From the NCBI GenBank assembly GCA_022457065.1, contig JAJGBQ010000001.1, forward strand, positions 62,001 through 126,000: 64,000 nucleotides of DNA, in the 5' to 3' direction. Below are positions 44,670-55,400 of the stretch, in pieces (the first letter of the stretch is position 1; the number at the start of each line of letters is the position of its first letter). The stretch comes from Curvularia sp. ZM96 (Eukaryota; Ascomycota; Dothideomycetes; Pleosporales; Pleosporaceae). The notes beneath the pieces are model-generated. The model made no database searches. It had not been told where the DNA came from and worked only from the letters and a program-made list of their open reading frames with translations. The position numbers were made by a program, and so were the translations under genes.

Positions 44670-47615
44670 CGTGAGTATGACTTTCGAATGTTGTGTAGTG
44701 CTAAAATGGATGGAATGAGATGAGACTAGTTTGCGAGTGAGTGCCAAACTGCGTTTTATAGCCAGGAGCTAGAAATTCATATTTATGCTTTCTAGATAAT
44801 TAATCCTTAAAGAGGCATAAAAGTCGTGTCATACTACCCTGGTCGATATTTAGCATGGTCTTAAGATGTAGTGACGAAACGGACTTCCCGGTTGAACGGA
44901 AAGACTTCAGCGAGATAAAGTTAGTTTTGAGTCCTTACATCATGATTCATACTCGATCAGTGTGAAGAGATTATACTATTGGTGAGAACCTTGTTCTTTG
45001 GAAGGTTTTCGATTCTTTTTCTGAAACAGGTGCTAGCATCATCATGGTTCAAATATCGAGTCTCCATCACGGCTTCAGTCGATCAGCATTGATTCAAGAG
45101 CTGATTCTTGATAAAATAGCTACAAATACGGGACTAAACGGTGCGCCTAACCACCATGGTACTCTTATCATTATGATCTAACACACTCAGCTATCTTGTG
45201 CTTGTGATTGTGTATGACTTTGAGGTCGTGGAACAGACCACACCCTGGAAACGTCATCTTAGTAAGATGGATCAAAAAACATTCCCAGGAGTACCTGACA
45301 GCGCTGCAATGATTTGACCATGTGGGCTGACGTACACGTCACACCGCTCTCAATCCTCCCGTTACTGAGTTTTTGTATTCTCGGACAGAACATGATCGAC
45401 CTGATAATACTACCCATCATTATGGAGCCGATTATTGGTGTCGTGTATCTAACCTATGGGGCAATCAGGTCTAGAGCTCTGCTACTACTATACTCCCACC
45501 TGTGATAGCCGCTGACGGTAAAATTCCAAGCTGCCTATTGTACCATTTATCAACTCTACGCCATCTCCTCCTTATACTGCGTTTCAATCTAGTCGACCAC
45601 TATGGGTATTACGTTACTTCTAGAAAGTACTTTGTAAGACTCTAGCGCTTAGAAGGACATCAAACGCTAGATACATTTACGAAACTCTTAGTCCCTAATT
45701 AGACTAGCTACATAAAAAAATGCATGAACTTCTACAAACTTTCACTAGCACCGAAACTTAGATAACGTCATATTGGTGCAAGAGATTTTAGTAATGCATA
45801 GTAGGACTCAGAAGAGGTAGTACGCTAGCATCACTTAAGGGAGATCCATCAATCCTCTCTTTAAGGTTTAACAAGATCGATGGGATCGCACGAGCTTACA
45901 GAATCAACCGGGCTATTAGCAGCACATGTATGACCTTCAATAGGTCAAGTATCGCGCACGATGTACATTGTTTTTTACAATATGCGGGGATACTTCCTAG
46001 ACTCTATTGTTTTGAACCAGACTAAGCTTTTCCATGGATATTCTGATCCCGATGCTGCTGACAATGAGGTTACATGTTGTTCACTTGTATCTGCGCTATC
46101 TCACCCGATCGTCTAAAAGGGCCTTTGATAAGTTAGTGGGTAGAGCTATGACGAGGCGGCGCGGCACGTATGAGTAAGCCGCGGATGCTGGCGGCTTGAG
46201 AGACGCCTATGATTACTGCTGTAGTAGAAACTATATTAAACCAGTAGTTTTATTAGCGTGCCTAAGGGAAGCGTGCCATTGTTAGTATGAGATATCATTT
46301 CTCAAATATTAGGTCACCCTATAGCAGTACAGTATTTGCCCCTATCATTTCATTTAATTCCAATCGTCGAATATCAATTGGGTAAGAGTTATCCTGTAGC
46401 TAAGTGTGTATCTAAAGATGGACTTGATCTCTCACGTAATAAAGCGTTTCATCTGTGATATTGAACTGGGGACATGGCATCCGAGAGATCTTCCGCTGAC
46501 TAGGGGTGGTCGGGTTAATGTTCCGCGACGGTCCGATCTCCCCTCCTGGCTGTATACACCCGATTATCCAGAGAGCGTTCTCAAAGAGGTCAGTTGTCTC
46601 GAATCTGTGCGTTGCGCCGAGACCATCAGGAGCTTGTAGCCATGTTTATTACGTCCATTCATTTATCGTATCAGGTACGTTTCCAGCTGCACATCAAATC
46701 CAACTTATTGCTGCTTTGTGTCATGTGTGCTCATTGTTTACCAATCTTCTCTTCCTGGATCACAAATCCTTATTTGTTAGTGAGCTTCGGCATTCTCCCA
46801 AGTACATTGGCAATGATTGGCGTTCTCGGAGAGGTGTGATTTACATCTAATTTCGAGGAGTTTGCTATAGGTTGACTAGTCAAGCAGAGATGCGATTGAA
46901 AGAACTGGCGTCGGAGCAGAGAACGATCAGTCGTTGCAACATGCGCATCGATGATTCGCCGTAGCCAATTCTTTGGCGACTCTCAAGAGTACGTTCAAGC
47001 TCGAACGAAGTCGTTGCGCCTTCTTCACAGCTGTTTGGATCTTACTGCTCCCCAACACACTTAGGGTAGCTTGAGTTCATGAGCTCAGACTTTCTTCAAA
47101 AGATTATCTCTTTATACAGCTGAGTTATGTGCAGTCCCGAAGTCAAAGCTTGGGTCATTTTGCGTAAAGCCTCGTTCGCGCCAAGGCAGTTTCCAACTTT
47201 CGCTGAAGGCTTCGCGCAAGGGCCGGGTAAATCGCAAGATTGTAGGCTTTCAGGAAGGTAAACAGGAAAAGATTGCTATGGATTTTACGAATGATTTTGC
47301 AGAAACAGCGCCGACCGTACATCAACGCGGGAGCAGGAGAAGCTTGTGATTTTTCAGAACGATCCAATCGCTGTGGATGATACTCTCGATCTGTTTGGCG
47401 TTCTTTTCCTGTTAGCAGCAGTTTCAGCAGATGCAAATCGCTTTTGCGGGTCAGGGAACGCCTAATGACGTCAGTAGGTTGTCAACGAAACCCTGCATTA
47501 CCGACAACGTGAATGACCGCACCTGCAGGTACTGCACCCAAGTACACCCACCACCATATTTTTTCTTCTTCTCGAGTCTCGACATTCGAAACTTCTGCTT
47601 TACGATACCACGAAT
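44670..47615. other. Gene-poor stretch of about 2.9 kb
   Basis: TATAAAA on the minus strand at 44754-44760 serves the 6-Cys gene. Beyond it are only scattered short ORFs, some hydrophobic (45314-45505), with no domain or consistent splicing. Stretches around 45.0-45.5 kb could be remains of a gene but I cannot identify it. Confidence 0.45.
44754..44760 (-). promoter_or_regulatory. TATA box for the 6-Cys peptide gene
   Basis: TATAAAA on the minus strand, 85-91 bp before the ATG at 44669. Confidence 0.5.
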
Positions 47616-49898
47616 ATGGATTCGCGCGCACAGCGCGAGCCGTCAGCTGTTCCAAAACGAAAACCAGTCGCTCCACTGGCAGACCCTGTACCAACTTCGA
47701 CGCGCGGGCGCGAGCTCACGAGCAGACTCATACCCGATTCTTTCCTCGTTCTCATTGTTCTCGCTGCCCTCGTTCTCTCATGGCCGTTGCGATGGGTCAT
47801 TTCAGGAGCGCCTGTCTTAGTGTACGCCATCCTGCTTGGCGAGGCGTATGGACATCGAATCCTTCCATTTGTTCCTGTTTGGACTATTTTTGCTACTGTG
47901 AACCTCGTCTACGCAGTTTGCGCGACTTCCTGGCTCCTCTATTGGATGTTCTTGGCCTGTTGCTGGCCAACTCTTCTTGTTATTTGTCTTTACCAGTTTG
48001 GAGCCGCTGCCGCCCTTGTACGCCGCAGTCTGCGCAAGACATTTCTGCGTGATCTACACTTCATCAACGACCAAATTGCCTTCTTCGACCTACCAGCTCT
48101 TGAAATCGATACTGAGGTCAAAGGGCTCTTTGTTATTCGTGGAGTTACGCTCTCACTTTCAACAATGACACTGGTCGCGCATGGCGTTGAGGTTGGGATC
48201 AAGCTCTCGGATGACATTGAGTTAGGCATACAAGTCGACAAAGTCATTGTACCCTTGTTCCGACAGATTACGGTTGATGACGTGTATGCAAATGTCAAGG
48301 GCGGAGACTGGGAAGTTACTTTTGGCGACGTCGCATATGGCGTTCCGGAGCCGGACGACGACGACTCGATGGTTGTAACTAACACAGCCATACTTAGAGC
48401 GGTAACGGAAAAGGGCGGGAAAGGTGATCGACCAACTAATATGGTGGAAAGCTTCACAGCTGGAAATGTTCCAGCGGAGGCCCAAGACACTGCTTCAGCC
48501 TTTTCCTCCGTTAAGAAAGTGGCACCAGATGAAGAGCAGGCACATACCAAATATAGAGAGTTGATACGCCATATCGACGAAACAAGTTCGATCACGATTG
48601 CCAAAAAACACTTAACCGAGGCTTCAAGGGCAAGAAAAGACAGCAAAGCAGATGAAGAGAACGAAAAAGACGAACAGAAACAGGGCAAGAAAGGAAGAGA
48701 AGAGCCAGGAGTCCGTCTGGACATTGCAAATATGGATGATTTTCGTGCTGCCATCTGCGCTGAAATTCATAGCCAACCTTCTATACCTCATCCACCCTCG
48801 AAATCTATCAGGCTCTCTACACTTCGTAAGACATCCTATCCGAATCTAAAAAGGTTCCTGCATCGACTGCCATTCCTATACCGGTTGATGCTAAGCCCGA
48901 TCTGCTATTTCCACCCGGTAAAATTCAAGTCAGTCACAGCGGCTGGTTCAGGGAAATGGTTCACCGTGCTGATGAAGAAATATTTCTTCAAGCATTATTC
49001 GGCCCAAGATGCAGAGATTCGTAAGCTTGAGGCTCGGATATCTGCCTGGTGCGCGGATGCTAATTTCGCTGTCGAACTTGGTCCAATCCTAAGCGAATCA
49101 CAGTTCCCCATCAACACGAACTACGACATCCAAACAAAGTTCAAAATATCAGATGTGATGGCTTACAGAGTCCTTCCTGATGCCGTTGAACTCAAACAGG
49201 TTGTCCGATTGGGTGGTGCAAACGCTATTCTTACTATACCTATGTTCCTCTTTCCACACCATGAGCATATCTTTCCGGAAAAAGCGAGCGATTTCGAGAT
49301 CCTCGAGATGGAATCGGCTGTGAATGAGATCGAGCCAACACCCAAACAGGCACAAGCTCGGAAGGAGCTCAAGAGGTTGAAAAGAGACGAGGCGGCTATG
49401 CATGTCAATGCACATGTGCATTTGCCAGCCCAGTTCCACCAAGATCTACTCAACTTTGTCGCCGCAATCGTCAAAGCGACAAAAGTCATCGAGTCGGATA
49501 AAGACTTTGAGGAGGCCAAAGTTTTACGCGAGCTCAAGCGAGTTAGCACGAACCTTTCCGACAGCGAAGCTAGCAGTGTAGCATCTTTGAATACCAACAA
49601 TACCGATGCGTCGCAAGCTACACTGAATGGCAACGAAGACAAGAGCTTTAAAGCTTTTCTCAAAAAGGTGGATAGTGGTTTCAAAGAAGCTTCAAACAAG
49701 ACTATGGTCGGCATGCGCAAAGCGGGCCAGAACACGGTGCACGCCATGGCAAACGATCGCTGGATTGCACGACTTGTAGGCAAGGTGACCAGAAAGATGG
49801 AAAAAGTGCAGGGAGAACTGGGATACAGTGTAGATGTTCCCATACCTTTGGCTAAGTACCGCGTTCGCCACGAGTTTGAACAAAAGCTTCTGCCATAG
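47616..49898 (+). CDS. Conserved fungal multi-pass membrane protein, 760 aa, unknown function
   Basis: One exon from ATG 47616 to 49898. Residues about 40-135 hold three or four hydrophobic spans (PDSFLVLIVLAALVLSWPL, ILPFVPVWTIFATVNLVYAV, WLLYWMFLACCWPTLLVICL). A domain with repeated beta-like strands follows (VKGLFVIRGVTLSLSTMTLV, HGVEVGIKLSDDIELGIQVD) and resembles in style the elongated lipid-transfer-like domains of membrane-contact proteins, though this is only an impression. A charged linker at about 310-375 leads to a second conserved block with FHPVKFKSVTAAGSGKWFTV. The C-terminus is alpha-helical with Ser-rich stretches. The gene is long, uninterrupted and clearly coding; I cannot name the family. 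Confidence 0.8.
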   Translation: MDSRAQREPSAVPKRKPVAPLADPVPTSTRGRELTSRLIPDSFLVLIVLAALVLSWPLRWVISGAPVLVYAILLGEAYGHRILPFVPVWTIFATVNLVYAVCATSWLLYWMFLACCWPTLLVICLYQFGAAAALVRRSLRKTFLRDLHFINDQIAFFDLPALEIDTEVKGLFVIRGVTLSLSTMTLVAHGVEVGIKLSDDIELGIQVDKVIVPLFRQITVDDVYANVKGGDWEVTFGDVAYGVPEPDDDDSMVVTNTAILRAVTEKGGKGDRPTNMVESFTAGNVPAEAQDTASAFSSVKKVAPDEEQAHTKYRELIRHIDETSSITIAKKHLTEASRARKDSKADEENEKDEQKQGKKGREEPGVRLDIANMDDFRAAICAEIHSQPSIPHPPSKSIRLSTLRKTSYPNLKRFLHRLPFLYRLMLSPICYFHPVKFKSVTAAGSGKWFTVLMKKYFFKHYSAQDAEIRKLEARISAWCADANFAVELGPILSESQFPINTNYDIQTKFKISDVMAYRVLPDAVELKQVVRLGGANAILTIPMFLFPHHEHIFPEKASDFEILEMESAVNEIEPTPKQAQARKELKRLKRDEAAMHVNAHVHLPAQFHQDLLNFVAAIVKATKVIESDKDFEEAKVLRELKRVSTNLSDSEASSVASLNTNNTDASQATLNGNEDKSFKAFLKKVDSGFKEASNKTMVGMRKAGQNTVHAMANDRWIARLVGKVTRKMEKVQGELGYSVDVPIPLAKYRVRHEFEQKLLP

Positions 49899-50456
49899 TA
49901 ATGCTGTCACACGTTCCTAGGCTGATTGCAGGCTGTATGATACCCCTTCAGTTCATTTCAATATATATTGCATAATCGAAGTAGACTGCATTTTCAACTC
50001 TCATACCGCCATTCGCCATAATGCGCGTTATTCGATCTGATCCTATGAGATGACAAGATTACTGTTATAGATACCACAATCTTAACACTTATCAACTCCT
50101 CGAGTCTTACACGCGACCAAGATATTCTTACGCGAAAGAACGTATTCCTAACTAGGAAACACAGCAGACGGTCTTTATAGGAAACTTTCCGCAACGTTGA
50201 AAGGATCGCTTCAAGGTGCCTCAACTATCTGATTAGGTATTGTTTGGACGTGCCAGGTGCGCGATGTAGATTGGCTTATGTGAGATCTCTCTCGTGCTTA
50301 ACTGACTATGTGAAGTATTCTTTGTCTCTGCAGATACTATAAAATGCTCAAGAGCTCCTGTCGTAAATTGGGTGCCAAACAAACTTACAAAGACACAAAG
50401 CACCGGTCAACACATGAGCATCTTTGCGTTTGAACATGTTTCAGAGATGAAGTTTA
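49899..50456. other. Intergenic
   Basis: A TATAAAA near 50338 may belong to the broken secreted gene at 50457. Nothing else recognised. Confidence 0.4.
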
Positions 50457-50636
50457 TTCTCCTGATCCCCGTGTTCTTTGGTATAGCCATGGCTAGGCCC
50501 GTAGCTTAAGGCGACGCACTGGAACAGGTTTGGCATCACTTCAAATATCACAGGCCCGGACTGACTGTTGTCTACAGCGTCAAGTCATGCGGTGCTGCAA
50601 TGATGCGGTACTAATATGAGTGCATAACACGAAGTC
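50457..50636 (+). pseudogene. Broken small secreted-peptide gene
   Basis: ATG 50457 opens MKFILLIPVFFGIAMARPVA, a good signal peptide plus a possible cleavage site, then meets TAA at 50517-50519. Past the stop the frame continues GDALEQ, where a GTTTGG..CTACAG intron of about 50 bp would join to RQVMRCCNDAVLI and a stop. A single C-to-T change (CAA to TAA) would explain the break. TATAAAA lies about 115 bp upstream. The evidence is thin because so little sequence is involved. Confidence 0.35.
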
Positions 50637-51448
50637 TCAAACATAGAGATTTATTTCTAGCTTCTGTGCTAATATTGGCCACTTGCTTCAGTATGGTGGA
50701 ATCGGTTATTATTGTTGTGTGTGTGTTAAGAAAAAGGCAAAGGGGTGGGATTAAGCTGGGCGCGACCGTTTGGGACTTATGGCTGCTTTTCTCATAAAAG
50801 CAATTTACCGTACACCAACTTCATGTTTTTGCTTTTGTAAACTCTTCGCGTGATTGCATAACAGATGCCACGACTGACCAGTCCTGTTCAACATCTCCTG
50901 CACCATGACGACGCCTTTGCACAATATTACAGCCGACTTCGTAATTGCATCGCATGCTTGGATTCATTGAGCAGGCGCCACTGGATCCTTCATGTTACGC
51001 TGTCTGAATAAAGAGGGGTGTGGCAATCTTCCTTGATAAGGGATTTTGGGGTGCATGCAGGTTTTAACGAGCATCTCTTATCCACAAATGGAGACATCCG
51101 ACGCATGCTTAGCGAAGGGTGTGCTTCCTCTGGCCCCCTGAAGTCGTTTCAAAGAGGGAAATACTTTGTACATCTCCTCTGGGCAAGCAACATGATGCAA
51201 GTTATCTTATCCATCGACATCTGTTCATCAATTTATATTGTGACGTATTGTCACATCATCGTACCAAGGGTATATCTCAGATTCCCTTGAGGAGTGAATA
51301 GGCACCTTGTTCCCACACGATACTGCTAGCAATTATTTGCAATCTTACCTTTGATTACTGTATTATAAGTCAACCCTTCATTTTGAGCTCAATCAAATAT
51401 CATATATCGGGATTTTGAAATCCACGGTTGATACTCCAGGAAGCCCTC
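50637..51448. other. Intergenic
   Basis: Upstream region of the UbiA-family gene. Short ORFs only. Confidence 0.4.
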
Positions 51449-52666
51449 ATGCCGTTCATCATGTTCTTCAAGGAAATCGAGGATATCCTGGTGCTTTTGA
51501 GACGTGCGGGAAAGCCTCTGAAAGTAGTTTGGCTTTTTGGGAAAGCCGATATTCCTGCCGTCATTCTACCTACAGTATGATCTCACATTCGATATTGAGT
51601 ATTGACGTTGACTGGACTACAGCTTATGACAGCAATTGCTCTTTCGGGAATACCAAGTTTTCCCACATTGCTTAAAGGAATGCTTTGGAACCATTTGCAT
51701 CTCATGGCGTTCCAGGTATGAACAAAAACACTGTTCGATGATGAGTTAACAGTAACGCTAACGCATATAAAGGTTAAAAACCAGGTGGGCTTCAGGGAGC
51801 TGAGTGTTGTTTGGCGGTCGATGCTAACGTGACAAGATTCTCGGAGTTGAAGAAGACCGCATTTCGAAACCGCATCGACCACTCGTCTCTGGTTACATAA
51901 CCTTAGAGGACGCACATACGCTGTATTACTGTGTTCTTATATGCATATGGCTTATGGCAATCAATTGCAATACGGTCCTGTGCACAGCCCTGTATACCTT
52001 GGCAATCACGGTTTACAATGAGGGAAGGATAGTTACTGTTCCCGGCTTGAAGAGTGTGTTTGGAGCTTTTGGTATCATGTGCTACTGCTGGGGGACTACA
52101 GTCACGTTTGGTAAGACTATGTGGTGTGCAGATGTCTTCGCAGAATCTAAGCTGAGCCACGACAGATGGTGGCAAACATTTGGAAGGCAAGAAGGCCATG
52201 GCTGTTCTCATTTTTGGCTGCATATTCTCAACCACTGTAGGTCTTTCCGGTCCCGTCAGGTGGACGCTGAATTGAATCTGTCGGTGATAGGGGCATGCTC
52301 AGGACTTTCGCGATCGATCGGCCGATGCTGTCATGGGTAGAACGACGATTCTAATGTTGCTCTCTCCACTGTGGGCTAGGTGGTCACTTGCAGGCTTGAT
52401 TGCAGCGTGGACAGTAGGCCTCATTGGTTTGTGGCAGCCTCCCCTCATTGTGGCCGTCGCCTATACAATCCTCGCTCTACGGACCATGGGCGGTTATCTC
52501 TCAAGCTACGATGAGAAAGATTATTACATTTCATACATCTATTATGGGGTAACATGTTCCTTCGCAGCTAACACCAAAGTGAGGTGCTAACAAATGCCAA
52601 CAGTTCTGGCTACTAGGAAGTAACCTTCTTCCTATGTTTTCCCGAGTGAGAGGGGAGTTTTACTAG
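51449..52666 (+). CDS. UbiA-family membrane prenyltransferase or terpene cyclase, seven exons
   Basis: This gene is almost invisible as ORFs. Exons 51449-51574, 51623-51715, 51773-51784, 51837-52110, 52166-52236, 52291-52548 and 52604-52666 join in phase to 298 residues. Introns are 48-57 bp; the third exon is only 12 bp. UbiA enzymes move prenyl diphosphates using two Asp-rich motifs. Motif 1 is VKNQ-ILGVEEDRISKPHRP (residues 74-91), typical of the fungal branch that includes membrane-bound terpene cyclases. Motif 2 is HAQDFRDRSADAVMGR, with D197, D200 and D204 in DxxDxxxD spacing. Hydrophobic helices fill the rest, with WTVGLIGLWQPPLIVAVAY and FWLLGSNLLPMF at the end. No other biosynthetic gene is adjacent, so the product is open. 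The start ATG is the least certain point. Confidence 0.82.
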
Positions 52667-53037
52667 ACACATGATCGAATCTTGCTAGACGATGAAGCAT
52701 TGATGGAAGCTGTACCTAGTGTAAGGAAGAACCTGACCAGCATGAGATTGGATATGTACAATAGATCGTGGGCTCTCTCAGCTCGATAGCTAGAAACACA
52801 CTGCCGGGACGTCCCTGCACGATCAGCAATACATGAAAATGCTAAGAAAATATGCGATGAGAATGTGTAGGGTTTAGAGACTAGAAGCTGTCTTGATAGA
52901 GTTTTTCCCTAGTCATGGTCAAGAGCGGAGGGGGGTCCGAGCGCTCTGCAGACGATGACCGCATCGATGGCTCACATGGTAGACTTTGACCGCTGCAATC
53001 CATACTCTCCACAGTAACACCCATTGCATGTCCCGCC
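52667..53037. other. Intergenic between UbiA-family and NDUFAF3-like genes
   Basis: No gene-like signal. Confidence 0.4.
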
Positions 53038-53815
53038 ATGGAACCCAGCTTGTCGAGATCGATTCGCGCCCTATCACAATGTTCAATGCGACCATGGTCA
53101 CGTCAAACAATCAAGGCACGATGCCAGCCCATAGCCTTGACGCTCCCATGTCAAGCACGATGGTTGCACTCCACGCGTCCTGCCCTTCTTCAGTCCCGAC
53201 CCCCCAAGACACGCGATAGAGGACCCAAAAGCAACGAGGACACACAAACCGATTTCAGTGCCCTAGATGTCCTACGCAACACAGCAGCGCCTGCTACCTC
53301 AATCGACGCATGTACCAGCGACGGCTTCGCACTCAACAATCAAATGCGCATCAGTGGCTGCGGGATTCTACTCGTTGGCGGCGAAGCATATCGGTGGCGG
53401 CCGTGGCTGCAAGAGCAAAGCGCACAAGGCACAACAGCTGAGGGAGGCGCAGGCAAAAATGCGATGATGGGAAAGCTGCTGAATGCCAAAGGACAGTGGG
53501 AGGTGCCAGAGGAGGCCTGGGGTGTGTTGGAGCTGGTCTATCCCAAGCCTGGTATGCGGCAATCTCGTCTTTGACGTCTTTCCACGCATGAACTCAGCTA
53601 AAATTGATTGAATAGACCTTCTCATCATCGGGACTGGCCCAAATACTACGCCCATTGCACCCACGGTGCGCAAATACCTGAACGATCTGGGCATTCGGCT
53701 CGAGATACAAGACACTAGAAATGCTGCAGCGCAATTCAATTTGCTTGCGACGGAGCGTGGAGTCGGGCAGGTTGCGGCAGCATTGATTCCGATCGGTTGG
53801 AGGGAAAGGCGTTAA
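53038..53815 (+). CDS. Mitochondrial NDUFAF3/DUF498-like protein (Mth938 fold)
   Basis: Exons 53038-53551 and 53616-53815 around a 64-bp intron (GTATGC..AATAG) give 237 residues. Relatives help assemble respiratory complex I in mitochondria. The N-terminus is Arg/Ser/Gln-rich without acidic residues (SLSRSIRALSQCSMRPWSRQ), as expected for a mitochondrial targeting sequence. The conserved domain starts near IDACTSDGFALNNQMRISG, has GILLVGGEAYRW, then after the splice LLIIGTGPNTTPIAPTVRKY, LNDLGIRLEIQDTRNAAAQF and NLLATERGVGQVAAALIP. Length and motif order match the family. Confidence 0.88.
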
Positions 53816-54477
53816 GAATGAGACTATACAAAGAGCTGCACGGTCCCTCGAGAGTACAGGAACAGATATTGAATGGATGCGACTGGTAGTGGCAGTGAAT
53901 ATACACGAGTGAGTGGACACATCTCGTTTTCATATCCGCGTCATGCCTGATCGATCACTGTTGTCACGCACCGGTAGCCATTTCTCACCAGTTGCAGCTA
54001 TAGTCGATGCAAGCCCCTTGACCTTTTCTTGACCCCTCCAGCTGCATACCTCTCTCTTGCGCTACGGTTGCCTAGCTTGACCTGTCTTCCTCCTGGTAAT
54101 GAACTCGTGGGCGGTCAATCAGCACGCCATCGACCTGGTTACAAGGCACTACTATCATTCTTTTCTCGGCACTCTCTTCTCGTCCATCGATTTCAAAATA
54201 GTGAAGGCGCATGAGGCTCAACCGAGTCTTCCGTATGGTTACAGCTGTGTTCGCCCCTCTTCTTTGCCTAGCTGTCCGAACCTTCCAGAACATGTTCGAC
54301 ACCGGCACGAAGCGGGGTTCTACCAGTAGTACACGTCCTGAAGCTGGAGACAAGGAAGCCGCCCTCGACACGACCCCGTTACTTAAGCAAGACGTCTCTA
54401 GCGCGCATTGAGTTCGCCCCAACGTCGAGGTCCTTACCATTCCGCATTCGCCCGCCTTACCCGATCTTCATAGTCCA
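53816..54477. other. Intergenic
   Basis: Short ORFs on both strands (54211-54411 + reads MRLNRVFRMVTAVFAPLLCL) without clear family; one could be an upstream exon or uORF of the next gene. Confidence 0.35.
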
Positions 54478-55038
54478 ATGCTTCCGCTCGCGCGCAATGT
54501 CGGCTCCAGTTCCTCCGTCGTTCAGTCGTTCCAGCCCAACAGCCTTTCCCTCAATTCTTCTTCGGTTCGCATGCGGTTTGTAGGATCGGATGCTAGTTTG
54601 TATAACATGGACACATCCAATACCAATAGGCTGTCATTAGTTGCTATACTTTCGCCTGTCCGTGAAGATTTGCAGAAACTTAAAACGTTGACGCCAGAAA
54701 GTCTGCCGCCCTATAGCTCACGATTGCGAACCAAGAGCCATGCGCAGATTCTCAAGCGCAAACTATTACCAATTGGCCAGGCCATTGTCGCTCATCTCGA
54801 TCTCGTTCCGCAACAAGAGCAAGGAGCCCTAGAGCTGCAGCTATGTCGTTTTATCGCGTCAGAGTATTGGCCATTGCCTGTGGACGACACTACTCATCTG
54901 AAGATTCAAGAAATGTACCGGAACGCGCTTTTCAAGCATGATCAGTGTAGCACGAACAATGCACTTCCGGACCGCCGCCTCTCAACTCCTGCGCCTGAAC
55001 ATTCACCTGTCAAAGATTCACTCCTCATGAGACCATAG
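54478..55038 (+). CDS. CHD1-type helical C-terminal (DUF4208-like) domain protein
   Basis: One exon, 186 residues. The first 50 are Ser-rich. From about 60 to 150 it reads like the helical domain found at the C-terminus of CHD1 chromatin remodellers: SPVREDLQKLKTL, ILKRKLLPIGQAIVAHLDL, LELQLCRFIASEYWPLPVDD and LKIQEMYRNALFKHDQ. The LLPIG and the W before an LKIxEMYR-like helix are the best anchors. Many fungi carry this domain alone in a small protein. A role with chromatin or DNA is an inference from the domain only. An upstream exon cannot be ruled out. Confidence 0.65.
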   Translation: MLPLARNVGSSSSVVQSFQPNSLSLNSSSVRMRFVGSDASLYNMDTSNTNRLSLVAILSPVREDLQKLKTLTPESLPPYSSRLRTKSHAQILKRKLLPIGQAIVAHLDLVPQQEQGALELQLCRFIASEYWPLPVDDTTHLKIQEMYRNALFKHDQCSTNNALPDRRLSTPAPEHSPVKDSLLMRP

Positions 55039-55400
55039 TCTCCTATCGATGGGTGATAAAATGACTATTGAGGCTATATGGAAGATTGTGAGTTTGGACA
55101 TACATACATTCAAACAGAACTGTACTTTCTCAATGGGAAAACATAAGCTCATCATCGGAAATTTGTACCACGCCCACTCTCCTGCTTCTTTGTCACTCTA
55201 CTGCCTATGTACGGCAATCACTGTTACACTTTGCTGTCATGTAACTTTCTAGGTATATAAAACTCGACAAAATACAGGGTATAGCTGGCCCAAAAATAAC
55301 TCTTCAAATGTAGGAGCGGTTGGATAATTGAATTCTGTACTCTATGGTCACACTGAACACTTGCCAAGGAAACACAACCTCAACACGAAGCAAACGCTAC
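55039..55400. other. Intergenic between convergent genes
   Basis: No gene-like signal. Confidence 0.35.

Noticed and set aside
53038..53219. Overlapping ORFs at the start of the NDUFAF3-like gene
   Set aside because: Alternative frames; the chosen frame gives a targeting-type N-terminus and leads into the conserved domain.
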